Assembly (NCBI GenBank): GCA_020445745.1
Contig: JAGRGB010000029.1
Span: 124,001 to 188,000, forward strand
Reading direction: 5' to 3'
Length of the DNA: 64,000 nucleotides
Origin: Rhodocyclaceae bacterium
GTDB lineage: Bacteria; Pseudomonadota; Gammaproteobacteria; Burkholderiales; Rhodocyclaceae
Below, in pieces: positions 30,176-38,508 of the stretch (positions are counted from its first letter, which is position 1; each line of letters begins with the position of its first letter). Below the pieces are notes generated by a model that did not search any database, was not told where the DNA came from, and saw only the letters and a list, made by a program, of their open reading frames with translations. The position numbers and the translations under genes are program-made.

Positions 30176-30481
30176 ATGGATGCATCGGTTCATTCAAACG
30201 ATGACGCGGCGGTGATTCGACTGGCCGGTCGATTCGATTTCAATTCCCACCGGGAGTTTCGTGACGCGGTCGAGAAATCGCTCGACGGCGCCGTCGCCAA
30301 GCCGATTCGCGTCGAACTCGGCGGCGTCACCTACCTCGACAGTTCCGCCCTCGGGATGCTGCTGATGCTGCGCGACAAGGCCAAGGCGGCGAATCGCGCA
30401 GTCTCGCTGAGCGGCGCGCAGGGCAACGTCAAGCAAGTACTGGACATCGCCAACTTCGGCAAACTGTTCTCGATCAGCTGA
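30176..30481 (+). CDS. STAS-domain protein (anti-sigma factor antagonist-like)
   Basis: 101 residues, only a STAS domain, with FDFNSHREFR and the conserved YLDSSALGMLL loop whose Ser56 or Ser57 is the phosphorylation site in SpoIIAA-type proteins. Start at ATG 30176. In Bacillus such proteins are controlled by an anti-sigma kinase and a PP2C phosphatase; neither lies in this window. Placed between cheB and two cheV, it may tune chemotaxis or biofilm switching, as STAS proteins do in several proteobacterial chemosensory clusters, but this is inference. The next gene is 417 bases away. Confidence 0.85.
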   Translation: MDASVHSNDDAAVIRLAGRFDFNSHREFRDAVEKSLDGAVAKPIRVELGGVTYLDSSALGMLLMLRDKAKAANRAVSLSGAQGNVKQVLDIANFGKLFSIS

Positions 30482-30898
30482 TCCCGGATCATCGCCGCAT
30501 GCCGGCCCCTGCATCGGGCCCGGCTGTGGCCGCGCGCTGCGCTGATGTCCGAAGTTGTCGCACCGGCGGTCCGATCCACGGTCCATGCCGTGGGCGGGAA
30601 ACGGATCTTCCGCGGCAACAACACCCTTCCCCCCGCTGCATACCCTGCCACGCCCGGCCCGGTCGCCACGGCGGCCCGGCTCCCCGTGACGGTTCGCGAG
30701 CGGCAGCCGCAAAGCGCCCCTGATCGACCACGTCCGGTCGCCGGCCACGCCTTCCCAGCCGAGTCGTTCACGGTTCGGGCGATGGCCTCGGAAGGGGCGC
30801 CGGATATGGCTCAAGTCGCGTCGGACCCTGCCGTAAAGAGGTCCAATATGTTCCAGGGTTCCGATGAGCCTGAGGGGCAATGCCTCACGGAGATGCCG
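30482..30898. other. Intergenic region between the STAS gene and the first cheV
   Basis: 417 bases. A hairpin at 30501-30524 (GCCGGCCCC with GGGCCCGGC, one mismatch, 6-base loop) without a T-run may slow transcription after the STAS gene. The cheV reading frame is open back to 30545, but there is no CheW-domain homology or ribosome-binding site there; the GGAG at 30889-30892 fits ATG 30899. No sigma-28 or sigma-54 promoter was found. Confidence 0.55.
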
Positions 30899-31864
30899 AT
30901 GTCGAGTCTGCTGAAGAACATTGACGCCAGGACCAAGCTTGCGGGTACCAACAAGCTGGAAATTCTGCTGTTCACGCTCGGTACCGACCACCGTACTGGC
31001 AGGCGTGAGACCTTCGGAATCAACGTATTCAAGGTGCGCGAGGTGATGCGTACGCCGCCGGTCACGGCTGCGCCGGAAATGCCTGCGTCGGTCGAGGGCA
31101 TGGTCAGCCTGCGCGGGGTCCTGGTGCCGGTGGTGGACCTCGCCAAGTACGTCGGCATCGGGCAGGAGGACAGGCGCGAAGTCATGATCGTCACCGAGTA
31201 CAACGGCCACACGCAGGGATTCCTGGTCGAGGCGGTCGACACCATCCTCCGCCTCGACTGGGCGCAGATGCGGGTTCCGCCCGAGATGATGACCGCGAAC
31301 ATGGGTGGCCTGGTGACGGCGGTGACCGAACTGCCAGACGGCAGGCTGATCATGATGCTCGACGTCGAAAAGGTCCTGGCCGAGACCACCAGCATCGATG
31401 ACGAGTTCCTGTTCAAGGGTATCGAGCGCTTGCAGGACGACGACGTCACGGTCTTCTTTGCCGACGACTCGTCGGTGGCCCGCAGGCAGATCGAACGCAC
31501 CCTCGACGCGATGGGTGCGAACTACGTCGGTTCGGTCAACGGCCGGGTCGCCTGGAACGAGCTGCAGAAGGTCGCGAAGACCGCCGAGGCGACCGGGCGC
31601 AAGGTCAAGGACCTGGTCAAGCTCGTGCTCACCGACGTCGAGATGCCCGAGATGGACGGCTACATCCTGACCAAGATGATCAAGTCGGATCCCCGCTTCG
31701 AGGGCGTACCGGTGCTGATGCATTCGTCCCTTTCCGGCATGTCGAACCAGCAATTGGGTCTTTCCGTCGGAGTCGACGAGTACGTTCCCAAATTCGAACC
31801 GCAGCGTCTTTCGGACACCCTGCGCCGCATGCTCTGCAAGAAAGACGTGGATGAGGCAGCATGA
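30899..31864 (+). CDS. cheV: Chemotaxis coupling/adaptation protein CheV, first copy
   Basis: 321 residues from ATG 30899 (GGAG six bases before). The CheW-like domain covers about 10-165 ([29 protein letters not shown]). The receiver domain follows (about 185-315) with FADDSS and the phosphoacceptor Asp in LVLTDVEMPEMDG. CheV couples receptors to CheA and is itself phosphorylated, which gives a form of adaptation or a phosphate sink. Its stop overlaps the start of the second cheV by ATGA, so the paralogues are co-translated. Confidence 0.95.
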   Translation: MSSLLKNIDARTKLAGTNKLEILLFTLGTDHRTGRRETFGINVFKVREVMRTPPVTAAPEMPASVEGMVSLRGVLVPVVDLAKYVGIGQEDRREVMIVTEYNGHTQGFLVEAVDTILRLDWAQMRVPPEMMTANMGGLVTAVTELPDGRLIMMLDVEKVLAETTSIDDEFLFKGIERLQDDDVTVFFADDSSVARRQIERTLDAMGANYVGSVNGRVAWNELQKVAKTAEATGRKVKDLVKLVLTDVEMPEMDGYILTKMIKSDPRFEGVPVLMHSSLSGMSNQQLGLSVGVDEYVPKFEPQRLSDTLRRMLCKKDVDEAA

Positions 31865-32838
31865 ACGCGATAGTCAAGACACCGAATTCCGTGGACTCGA
31901 CCGGCAGGTCGCTGCTCGAGGCCGTCGATGGCCGTACCAAGCTCGCCGGCTCCAACCGGATGGAGATCCTGCTGTTCTCCCTCGGCACCCAGGAGACCTT
32001 CGGCATCAACGTCTTCAAGGTGCGGGAGGTCTCCAAGACGCCCTTCATCACCAAGGCGCCGAACATGCCCGACGGGGTGGAAGGGTTGATATCCCTGCGC
32101 GGCAACGTGATCCCGGTACTGGCGCTGGCCAACGTGCTGGGCGTCGCGGAGTCGGGCGAAGCCCTCGGCGAATCGATGATGGTCACCGAATACAGCAAGC
32201 GCACGCTGGGCTTCCTGGTGCACGAGGTGGATCGCATCATTCGCGTCGAATGGGACAAGGTGCGCACGCCAGAAAACGTATCGAGTACGGTGCATAGCTT
32301 CATCACCGCGATCATCGAGTTGCCGGACGGCAAGCTGGTGTCGATCCTGGATGTCGAAACGATTCTCGCCAACACCTTCGGCGAGGCTCTGGTCGGCAAC
32401 ATCCCGCCCCTCGGCACGAACTCCGACGTCAATGTCTTCTTCGTCGACGATTCCTCGGTGGCGCGCAAGAAGATCGCCGAGGTGCTGGACAAGCTCGGCG
32501 TCCATCACAAGCACGCGATGAACGGACTCGAGGCATGGACGCGGCTCGAGGGCATGGCCAATCACGCCCAGACCAGCGGCAAGCTGCTCCTGGACGATCT
32601 CGACCTGATCCTCGTCGACGCCGAAATGCCCGAGATGGACGGCTACGTCCTGACCCGCAACATCAAGAACGACGCCCGTTTCGACGGCATCCCGGTGGTC
32701 ATGCATTCGTCCCTGTCTTCGGAAGCCAACCGTGCGATGGGTCAGCAGGTCGGTGTCGATTCCTATGTCGCCAAATTCGATGCAGACGTGCTTGCAGACA
32801 CGTTGCGCCCCCTGCTGATGCGGGGGGGACGAGCCTGA
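31861..32838 (+). CDS. cheV: Chemotaxis coupling/adaptation protein CheV, second copy
   Basis: 325 residues. Same order as the first copy: CheW-like domain (about 20-170, [32 protein letters not shown]) then receiver domain ([11 protein letters not shown], with Asp in [13 protein letters not shown]). The two copies are clearly duplicates but have drifted; the segment before the Asp is longer here and the CheW part lacks the charged insertion seen in copy one. A receptor-specific division of labour is likely, since multiple CheV proteins usually prefer different chemoreceptors. It overlaps the first cheV by four bases and precedes cheY by 14. Confidence 0.95.
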   Translation: MNAIVKTPNSVDSTGRSLLEAVDGRTKLAGSNRMEILLFSLGTQETFGINVFKVREVSKTPFITKAPNMPDGVEGLISLRGNVIPVLALANVLGVAESGEALGESMMVTEYSKRTLGFLVHEVDRIIRVEWDKVRTPENVSSTVHSFITAIIELPDGKLVSILDVETILANTFGEALVGNIPPLGTNSDVNVFFVDDSSVARKKIAEVLDKLGVHHKHAMNGLEAWTRLEGMANHAQTSGKLLLDDLDLILVDAEMPEMDGYVLTRNIKNDARFDGIPVVMHSSLSSEANRAMGQQVGVDSYVAKFDADVLADTLRPLLMRGGRA

Positions 32839-32852
32839 ATCCGGAGAAAGAA

Positions 32853-33251
32853 ATGGCCGATTCGAAAATGAAGTTTCTCGTGGTAGATGATTTTTCGACG
32901 ATGCGCCGCATCGTCCGCAACCTCCTCAAGGAACTCGGATACACGAACGTGGAAGAGGCCGAGGATGGCGTCGCTGCCCTGCAGAAGTTGCAGAGCACGC
33001 CGTTCGACTTCGTCGTCACCGACTGGAACATGCCGAACATGGACGGGCTCGCGCTGCTGCAGACGATTCGGGCGAACGCCGGCCTGAAACACCTGCCGGT
33101 GCTGATGGTGACCGCGGAGGCCAAGAAGGAAAACATCATCGCGGCAGCGCAGGCCGGTGCCAGCGGCTACGTGGTCAAGCCATTCACGGCGGGGACGCTG
33201 GCGGAGAAGCTCGAGAAGATCTTCGAGAAGATGGGCAAGGCCGCCGCCTGA
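32853..33251 (+). CDS. cheY: Chemotaxis response regulator CheY (motor-type)
   Basis: 132 residues, with the E. coli CheY numbering nearly intact: D12/D13, phosphoacceptor Asp57 in [12 protein letters not shown], Thr in VTAEA and the Lys in YVVKPFT. The whole [22 protein letters not shown] helix is typical of motor-binding CheY. It stands 36 bases before cheZ, its phosphatase, so it is the best candidate for the protein that binds FliM. GGAGA precedes the ATG. Confidence 0.97.
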   Translation: MADSKMKFLVVDDFSTMRRIVRNLLKELGYTNVEEAEDGVAALQKLQSTPFDFVVTDWNMPNMDGLALLQTIRANAGLKHLPVLMVTAEAKKENIIAAAQAGASGYVVKPFTAGTLAEKLEKIFEKMGKAAA

Positions 33252-33287
33252 CGGCTGGTCGTTTCGGAACACACGGGAGTAACGAAT

Positions 33288-34163
33288 ATGGCGAAACGAC
33301 TCAAGTTCGACGAAACGGGAGACAGCGACGAACTGCAGGCACTGTTCGACAGCATTGCTTCGGAGCGCGTTCAGCCCAAGCTCGAAGTCGTGGACGACAA
33401 GGCCGACGATGGCGACAACGACGAACTGCAGGCGCTGTTCGACGCGGTGGCCGAGGAGTTCGGCGACAGCGTTGCCGCCGATCCAACGGCCGCAGCACTA
33501 GCGGCCGATGTCGATGCCGGTGGCGACGACGCCGGAGAGATCTCGGACAAGGCGGCCGGCGGCAGTGCCGTGTTCAACCGGATCGGCAAGATGACCCGTC
33601 AACTACACGATGCGTTGCGCCAGCTTGGTTACGACCAGGCCCTGCAGGAAGCTGCGGAGGCGATTCCCGATGCCCGCCAGCGTCTGACCTACATCGCCCA
33701 GATGACCGAACAGGCGGCCAGCCGCGTGCTCAACGCGACCGATGTCGCCAAGCCGATCCAGGACAAGCTGCAGGGCGATGCCGCCGACCTCGAGTCGCGC
33801 TGGGAAAAAGTGTATGCGCAGCAGGCGTCGGTCGATGACTTCAAGGTCCTGGCCGGCGAAACGCGCCAGTTCCTCGGGCAGGTGCGCGAGGGCAGCCGTG
33901 CGACCGGCGAGCAGTTGATGGAAATCATGATGGCGCAGGATTTCCAGGATCTCACCGGCCAGGTCATCAAGCGGGTGGTCGATCTCGCCCAGAACCTGGA
34001 GCAGCAGATGCTTGCGGTACTGATCGAGGCGATGCCCGCCGATCGCAAGCCCGAGCATGGCGACGGCCTGATGAATGGTCCTGTGATCAGCTCGGAAGGT
34101 CGCGACGACGTCGTGACCAGTCAGGAGCAGGTGGACGATCTGCTGGAAAGCCTGGGCTTCTGA
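33288..34163 (+). CDS. cheZ: CheY-P phosphatase CheZ with duplicated N-terminal motif
   Basis: 291 residues, about 75 longer than E. coli CheZ. The four-helix core holds the catalytic loop MMAQDFQDLTGQ (Asp and Gln that act on CheY-P). The C-terminal CheY-binding helix is VDDLLESLGF, as in E. coli. The extension lies at the N-terminus: residues 14-21 and 45-52 are both DELQALFD inside longer matching stretches, encoded by near-identical 24-base segments. The motif resembles the EIDALL CheY-binding end of FliM. The preceding ribosome-binding site is GGGAG. Confidence 0.95.
   Translation: MAKRLKFDETGDSDELQALFDSIASERVQPKLEVVDDKADDGDNDELQALFDAVAEEFGDSVAADPTAAALAADVDAGGDDAGEISDKAAGGSAVFNRIGKMTRQLHDALRQLGYDQALQEAAEAIPDARQRLTYIAQMTEQAASRVLNATDVAKPIQDKLQGDAADLESRWEKVYAQQASVDDFKVLAGETRQFLGQVREGSRATGEQLMEIMMAQDFQDLTGQVIKRVVDLAQNLEQQMLAVLIEAMPADRKPEHGDGLMNGPVISSEGRDDVVTSQEQVDDLLESLGF
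33327..33443 (+). repeat. Duplicated DELQALFD coding segment in cheZ
   Basis: The 24-base segments at 33327-33350 and 33420-33443 differ at one base and lie 93 bases (31 codons) apart in frame. The flanking residues (D/N before, SIA or AVA after) also agree, so the duplicated unit is about 12 residues. Confidence 0.85.
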
Positions 34164-34196
34164 CCAGGCACGAACGAACCGTTTGCGGAGCGGACG

Positions 34197-36092
34197 ATGA
34201 GTGATTTCGCGGGAATGGATGACCTGCTGCAGGATTTCCTGGTGGAGGCCGGAGACCTGTTGTCCGGTGTCGACAACAAGCTGGTGGATCTGGAACGAGC
34301 GCCCGACGACCGTGGCCTGCTCAACGACATATTCCGGGGATTCCACACCATCAAGGGCGGCGCCGGCTTTCTCAACGCGACCGAACTGGTGACGCTGTGC
34401 CATCTCACCGAGAATCTGTTCGACAAGCTCCGCAATGGCGAGCTCGCGGTGTCGCCCGACGTCATGGACGTTATCCTGGAGGCGACCGGAGCGGTGCGCG
34501 ACATGTTCGGCTTTCTCGAGAGCGCGACCCAGCCGCGGCCGGCGGATCCCGGCCTGATCGCCCGCTTGAAGGCGGCGCTTGCCGGCGAGCTCGACACTGG
34601 CGCAGCGGAGGTGCACAAGTCGGCCGGCGAGCTGGTCGACAGCGTGGCCGGCCCGGCGAACAATGGCGAGCCCGACTGGGCAGCCCTGCACGAGGCGGTC
34701 GCGGGGGTACCGGCGCAGCCCGCCGCCGCGGCCGCGCCACCGCCGGTCCACAGCGAGGTCGCCGACAAGACCCCCGAGCAGATCGTCAAGGCGGCGATCG
34801 GGCGGCGTGCCAGCGACAAGCCCGGCTACTCGGGACCGGTCGGCCGCCGCGAGAGCGAGCGCACGCGCGACAACTCGATCCGGGTCGACACTTCCCGCCT
34901 CGACCAGGTGCTGAACCTTTCGGGCGAGATCGGCCTGACCAAGAACCGGCTCAACGCGCTGCGCAGCGAGATCCTCGCCGGCAGCGCCGACAACGAAACC
35001 TTCCACGCGCTGGACGTCGCGGTGAGCCAGCTCGACCTGCTGGTGTCCGACCTGCAGAACGCGGTGATGAAGACCCGCATGCAGCCGATCGGCAGGCTGT
35101 TCCAGAAGTATCCGCGGATCGCCCGCGACCTCGCCCGCAACCTCGGCAAGGATGTCGAACTGGTGCTCGCGGGCGAGGAAACGGAAATCGACAAGACGAT
35201 GATCGAGGACCTGTCGGATCCGATCATCCACCTGATCCGCAACGCCGTTGACCATGGCGTCGAGGACAGCGCCGAGCGCAAGGCCAGCGGCAAGCCGACG
35301 AAATCCGCGGTGCGCCTCGAGGCACGGCAGGAAGGCGACCATATCGTGATCCTGGTGGCCGACGACGGTCGCGGCATGGACCCGGAGAAGCTTCGCAGCA
35401 AGGCCATTGCCAAGGGCCTGATCACCGACGAGGAAGCCAATACGATGGATGAGCGCCAGAGTTTCAATCTGGTGTTCATGCCCGGCTTCTCGACGGCCGA
35501 AAATGTGTCCGACGTGTCCGGGCGTGGCGTCGGCATGGATGTGGTGCGCACCAACATCCAGAAGCTCAACGGCACCATCGACATCAAGTCGGCGCTGGGC
35601 AAGGGCACGACCTTCGTGATCAACCTGCCGCTGACACTGGCGATCCTGCCGGTGCTGCTGGTGCGTCTCGGCGAACAGCCTCTCGCGGTGCCGCTGTCGA
35701 TGGTGCGCGAGATCCTGCCGATCGAGCTCGAACAGGTGCAGGAGGTCGGCGGACGGGCGACCATGGTGGTGCGTGGCGAGGTGCTGCCGGTGCTGCCGCT
35801 TGCCAGCCTGCTCGGCTGGCCGATGGAGCTCGTGCCCGAATATGGCGTGCTGATGCAGACCGCAGAGCAGAGCTTCGTGCTGGCGATCGACAGCTTCGCC
35901 GGCCGCGAGGATGCGGTTATCAAATCCCTCGACGACTTCCGCCCGCGGGGCGTGGCCGGTGTCACGACACTGTCCAACGGGCAGATCGTGCTGATCCTGG
36001 ACATGAAGGAATTGCTCGGTTCCGCGGGCGAGCAGCGTGGCGTGCCGCGCAGCCACCTGACCAGAATCGCGAGGACCGCGCTCGCCGCATGA
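34197..36092 (+). CDS. cheA: Chemotaxis histidine kinase CheA, second copy
   Basis: 631 residues. Hpt His50 lies in FRGFHTIKGGAGFLN. The region 110-215 is Ala/Pro-rich and does not show a P2 domain. Dimerisation starts near 222 (SIRVDTSRLDQVLNLSGEIGL), the ATPase domain has HLIRNAVDHGVE, DDGRGMD and GRGVGMDV, and a CheW-like domain ends the protein. Without P2 it may phosphorylate its regulators less selectively, or serve a different set than the first CheA. The order cheY-cheZ-cheA is the classical beta/gamma arrangement, suggesting this is the motility kinase while the first copy, with its long linker, arose separately; this is inference. Confidence 0.95.
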   Translation: MSDFAGMDDLLQDFLVEAGDLLSGVDNKLVDLERAPDDRGLLNDIFRGFHTIKGGAGFLNATELVTLCHLTENLFDKLRNGELAVSPDVMDVILEATGAVRDMFGFLESATQPRPADPGLIARLKAALAGELDTGAAEVHKSAGELVDSVAGPANNGEPDWAALHEAVAGVPAQPAAAAAPPPVHSEVADKTPEQIVKAAIGRRASDKPGYSGPVGRRESERTRDNSIRVDTSRLDQVLNLSGEIGLTKNRLNALRSEILAGSADNETFHALDVAVSQLDLLVSDLQNAVMKTRMQPIGRLFQKYPRIARDLARNLGKDVELVLAGEETEIDKTMIEDLSDPIIHLIRNAVDHGVEDSAERKASGKPTKSAVRLEARQEGDHIVILVADDGRGMDPEKLRSKAIAKGLITDEEANTMDERQSFNLVFMPGFSTAENVSDVSGRGVGMDVVRTNIQKLNGTIDIKSALGKGTTFVINLPLTLAILPVLLVRLGEQPLAVPLSMVREILPIELEQVQEVGGRATMVVRGEVLPVLPLASLLGWPMELVPEYGVLMQTAEQSFVLAIDSFAGREDAVIKSLDDFRPRGVAGVTTLSNGQIVLILDMKELLGSAGEQRGVPRSHLTRIARTALAA

Positions 36093-36126
36093 CCCGGCGG
36101 CGCGCCGGCGCCGACATCCTCCCGTT

Positions 36127-36159
36127 GCCGCATCCTTCACGTTCGTGGTCGGATGCGGC
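36127..36159 (+). terminator. Hairpin after the second cheA
   Basis: A 9-bp perfect stem (GCCGCATCC 36127-36135 and GGATGCGGC 36151-36159) with a 15-base loop, followed by TTGTCTCG. Termination is plausible at the end of the chemotaxis block, though the T-run is short. Confidence 0.45.
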
Positions 36160-36189
36160 TTGTCTCGCGCGTTTGAACTGCCCTAGGAT
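36160..36189 (+). promoter_or_regulatory. Weak sigma-70 candidate before the DUF3135-like gene
   Basis: TTGTCT at 36160-36165 and TAGGAT at 36184-36189, 18 bases apart, each four of six to consensus. Confidence 0.3.
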
Positions 36190-36233
36190 GGTCCCGTGAG
36201 AAGCATCTGCTTCGATGGACGTGGAGCCCGTGG

Positions 36234-36548
36234 GTGGAAGATCTCGACTTCGATGCCTTGCGTGAACTGGCCGAGCACAAGCCGGCACAGTATTTTCGCG
36301 AGCGCAAACGCCTCATCGAAGGCTATATTTCCTCGCATCCGCCGCAGCAGCAGGCGCGCCTGCGCGAATTTCAGCTCCAGATCGACCGCGTCCGCGCCCA
36401 GGCCGGCAGCCCGCTGCGGGCGACCCGCATGATGATGGGCATGATGGAAGAACAACTGGAGGCGCTGCGCGAGCGACTGCTGTCCCTGCAGGCGGAAACC
36501 GACGGACTCGCACGCCTGATGCGAAAGCCCGGCGACGCCGACAACTGA
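36234..36548 (+). CDS. Small DUF3135-like protein
   Basis: 104 residues from GTG 36234, with GGAG at 36223-36226 seven bases before. The protein is all-helical and charged: FDALRELAEHKPAQYFRERKRLIEGYI at the N-terminus, then a Met-rich helix (MMMGMMEEQLEALRERL). The N-terminal pattern fits DUF3135, a short family of unknown function in beta- and gammaproteobacteria; I give this from memory of the family and it needs a profile search. It has no signal peptide or membrane segment. It ends 13 bases from the convergent transaldolase gene. Confidence 0.68.
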   Translation: MEDLDFDALRELAEHKPAQYFRERKRLIEGYISSHPPQQQARLREFQLQIDRVRAQAGSPLRATRMMMGMMEEQLEALRERLLSLQAETDGLARLMRKPGDADN

Positions 36549-36561
36549 CCCCGGCCGCGAT

Positions 36562-37638
36562 TCAAGCGGTGGTCTCGAGCAGTCTCGCGAACGCCTTCTC
36601 GAACTGGATCAGGCCGTCCCGTTGCAGGCGCTCCCCGACTTCGGTCATGTCGATGCCGAGGTGGGCGAGGCGGGCAAAGACCTGCTGCGCCTGATCGATG
36701 CCGTCGGCCAGCGTAGACGCGATGCGGCCGTGGCGGCGAAGTGCCTCGAGGGTGGCGTCGGGGACGGTGTTGACGGTCTCGGGCCCGATCAGCGGCTCGA
36801 CGTAGAGCAAGTCGCTGTAGGCGGGATTCTTGGTGCCGGTGCTGGCCCACAGCATCTGCTGCGGCCGTACCCCGTGGGCGCGCAGCTGCTTGAAGCTGGG
36901 TGTCTCGCAGCGTTCGCAGTAGGCACGGTAGGCGAGCTTGGCCATCGCCACGGCGCTCCTGCCGCTCAGTTCGCGACCGTCCGCGCCGAATTCCTCGAGC
37001 ATCTGGTCGACCAGCGTGTCGACCCGGCTCAAGAACAGGCTGGCCACCGACTTGACCCGGGACGGATTCCCGTCCGCGGTGAGCAGGCGCGCGATTCCGC
37101 GTTCGAAGGCCGCAGCCACGGCTTCGCAGTGAGCCAGCGAGAACATCAGCGTGACGTTCACGCTGATGCCTTCCGAGACCAGTCGTTCGACGGCTGCGAT
37201 GCCGGCTGGTGTTGCCGGTACCTTGATCAGCAGATTGTCTCGCGCGACTGCCGTCCGCAGCCGGCGCGCAGCGTCGACCGTGCCGGCAGTGTCGTGGGCC
37301 AGGGCGGGTGACACTTCGAGGCTGACATAGCCGGCGTCGAAATCGCTGCGCTCGTACTCGTCGCGAAGCAGATCGCAGGCCCGGCGGACGTCGGCGATGG
37401 CCAGCCGCTCGTAGCGCTCCTCGGCGTCCAGGTCGAGGGATCTCAGCGCGGCCAGCTCTTCCTCGTAATAGCGGCCGGCGGCGATCGCCTTCTCGAAGAT
37501 CGCCGGATTGGTGGTGATGCCGGCAACCCCGTCGTCCTGCACCAGACGTTCCAGCTCGCCGTCATAAAGCAGGGTGCGGGAAAGGTTGTCGAGCCAGATC
37601 TGCTGGCCGAGCCGGCGGGTTTCACGCAGTGGGTTCAT
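36562..37638 (-). CDS. tal: Transaldolase
   Basis: 358 residues, the length of the bacterial type related to the Mycobacterium/cyanobacterial enzymes. The motif GITTNPAIFEKAI near residue 40 and the Schiff-base Lys in LLIKVPATPAG near residue 130 are clear, as is WASTGTKNPAYSD near 265. It exchanges a three-carbon unit between sugar phosphates in the non-oxidative pentose phosphate pathway. The start at 37638 overlaps the TruC-like stop (ATGA), which decides between this ATG and the one at 37656. Confidence 0.95.
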   Translation of the reverse strand: MNPLRETRRLGQQIWLDNLSRTLLYDGELERLVQDDGVAGITTNPAIFEKAIAAGRYYEEELAALRSLDLDAEERYERLAIADVRRACDLLRDEYERSDFDAGYVSLEVSPALAHDTAGTVDAARRLRTAVARDNLLIKVPATPAGIAAVERLVSEGISVNVTLMFSLAHCEAVAAAFERGIARLLTADGNPSRVKSVASLFLSRVDTLVDQMLEEFGADGRELSGRSAVAMAKLAYRAYCERCETPSFKQLRAHGVRPQQMLWASTGTKNPAYSDLLYVEPLIGPETVNTVPDATLEALRRHGRIASTLADGIDQAQQVFARLAHLGIDMTEVGERLQRDGLIQFEKAFARLLETTA

Positions 37639-38459
37639 CTCGGTGTTCCTGGACATCCTTCGCAATCGCGCATTTTCCTACGAAGGGGGCCCGACTCCAA
37701 GCAGACGGCGCCTGTCGCGGGTGGGATCTCGTCGCGGCGCCAGCCGGGTGGCAGCGCGGCGAGCCAGCCGAACTGCGCCAGCAGTGCATGAAATTCGTCG
37801 CCCGGCGGCGCCCTCAGGCTCAGCAGCCGGCCATCATCGGGGTGCGCGACGGCCAGCTCGACACAGGCGAGGAGCAGGCGCCGGACGCCGAAGCGCTCGG
37901 CGACGAAGCGATTGTGCCGGCCCTTGCCGTAAGTGGTGTCGCCGATGATCGGATGGGAAGCATGCTTGAGGTGGCGGCGGATCTGGTGCCGCCTGCCGGT
38001 CTCGGGGGTGATCGCCAGCAGCGAGTATCGGCTCGTCGGATAGCGGTCCACGGCGAACGGCAGTTCGATGCGCGCGAGCGTCGTGAAGCCCGTGCGTGCC
38101 TGCCGCGGCCGGGTGGTGCTCGCGACCCTGGGATCCTCGGGATCGACCAGGGCCCTGTCGATGCAGCCCGAATCGCCGGTATGGCCGCGCACCATCGCCA
38201 GGTAACGGCTTCGCTTGTCGCCGGCTTCGAACTGACGCCCGAGGAAGGTCGCGCCTTCCCGGTCCAGGGCGAACAGCAACAGACCGGAGGTGGCGCGGTC
38301 GAGGCGGTGAACCGGGTATACGCGCTGGCCGATCTGGTCGCGCAGCATCTGAACCGCGAATTGCCGCGCGCGACGGTCGACATCCGAGCGATGGACCAGC
38401 AATCCGGGAGGCTTGTCGATCGCGATCAGTCGTTCGTCGCGGTAGACGATCGTCAGCAA
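37635..38459 (-). CDS. RluA-family pseudouridine synthase (TruC-like)
   Basis: 274 residues starting with TTG at 38459; no ATG is available before residue 38 and a GCAGGT sequence precedes the TTG. The catalytic Asp54 lies in the canonical HRLDRATSG. The length, the absence of an N-terminal S4 domain and the GRRHQIRRHLKHASHPIIGDTTYGKG segment fit TruC, which makes pseudouridine 65 in tRNA. Its stop is fused to the transaldolase start by ATGA. The C-terminal 30 residues are unusual (CLESGPLRRK, then a Cys- and Gly-rich end) and may be lineage-specific. RluA/RluD assignments cannot be fully excluded. Confidence 0.88.
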   Translation of the reverse strand: MLTIVYRDERLIAIDKPPGLLVHRSDVDRRARQFAVQMLRDQIGQRVYPVHRLDRATSGLLLFALDREGATFLGRQFEAGDKRSRYLAMVRGHTGDSGCIDRALVDPEDPRVASTTRPRQARTGFTTLARIELPFAVDRYPTSRYSLLAITPETGRRHQIRRHLKHASHPIIGDTTYGKGRHNRFVAERFGVRRLLLACVELAVAHPDDGRLLSLRAPPGDEFHALLAQFGWLAALPPGWRRDEIPPATGAVCLESGPLRRKMRDCEGCPGTPR

Positions 38460-38508
38460 TCGGCACCTGCGGGTCTCGGGCGCCCCCGGGCGGGCGCCGC
38501 GCTGGCGC

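Noticed and set aside
30545-30898. Upstream extension of the first CheV
   Set aside because: GGAG and CheV homology both fit ATG 30899; the extension is Pro/Arg-rich noise.
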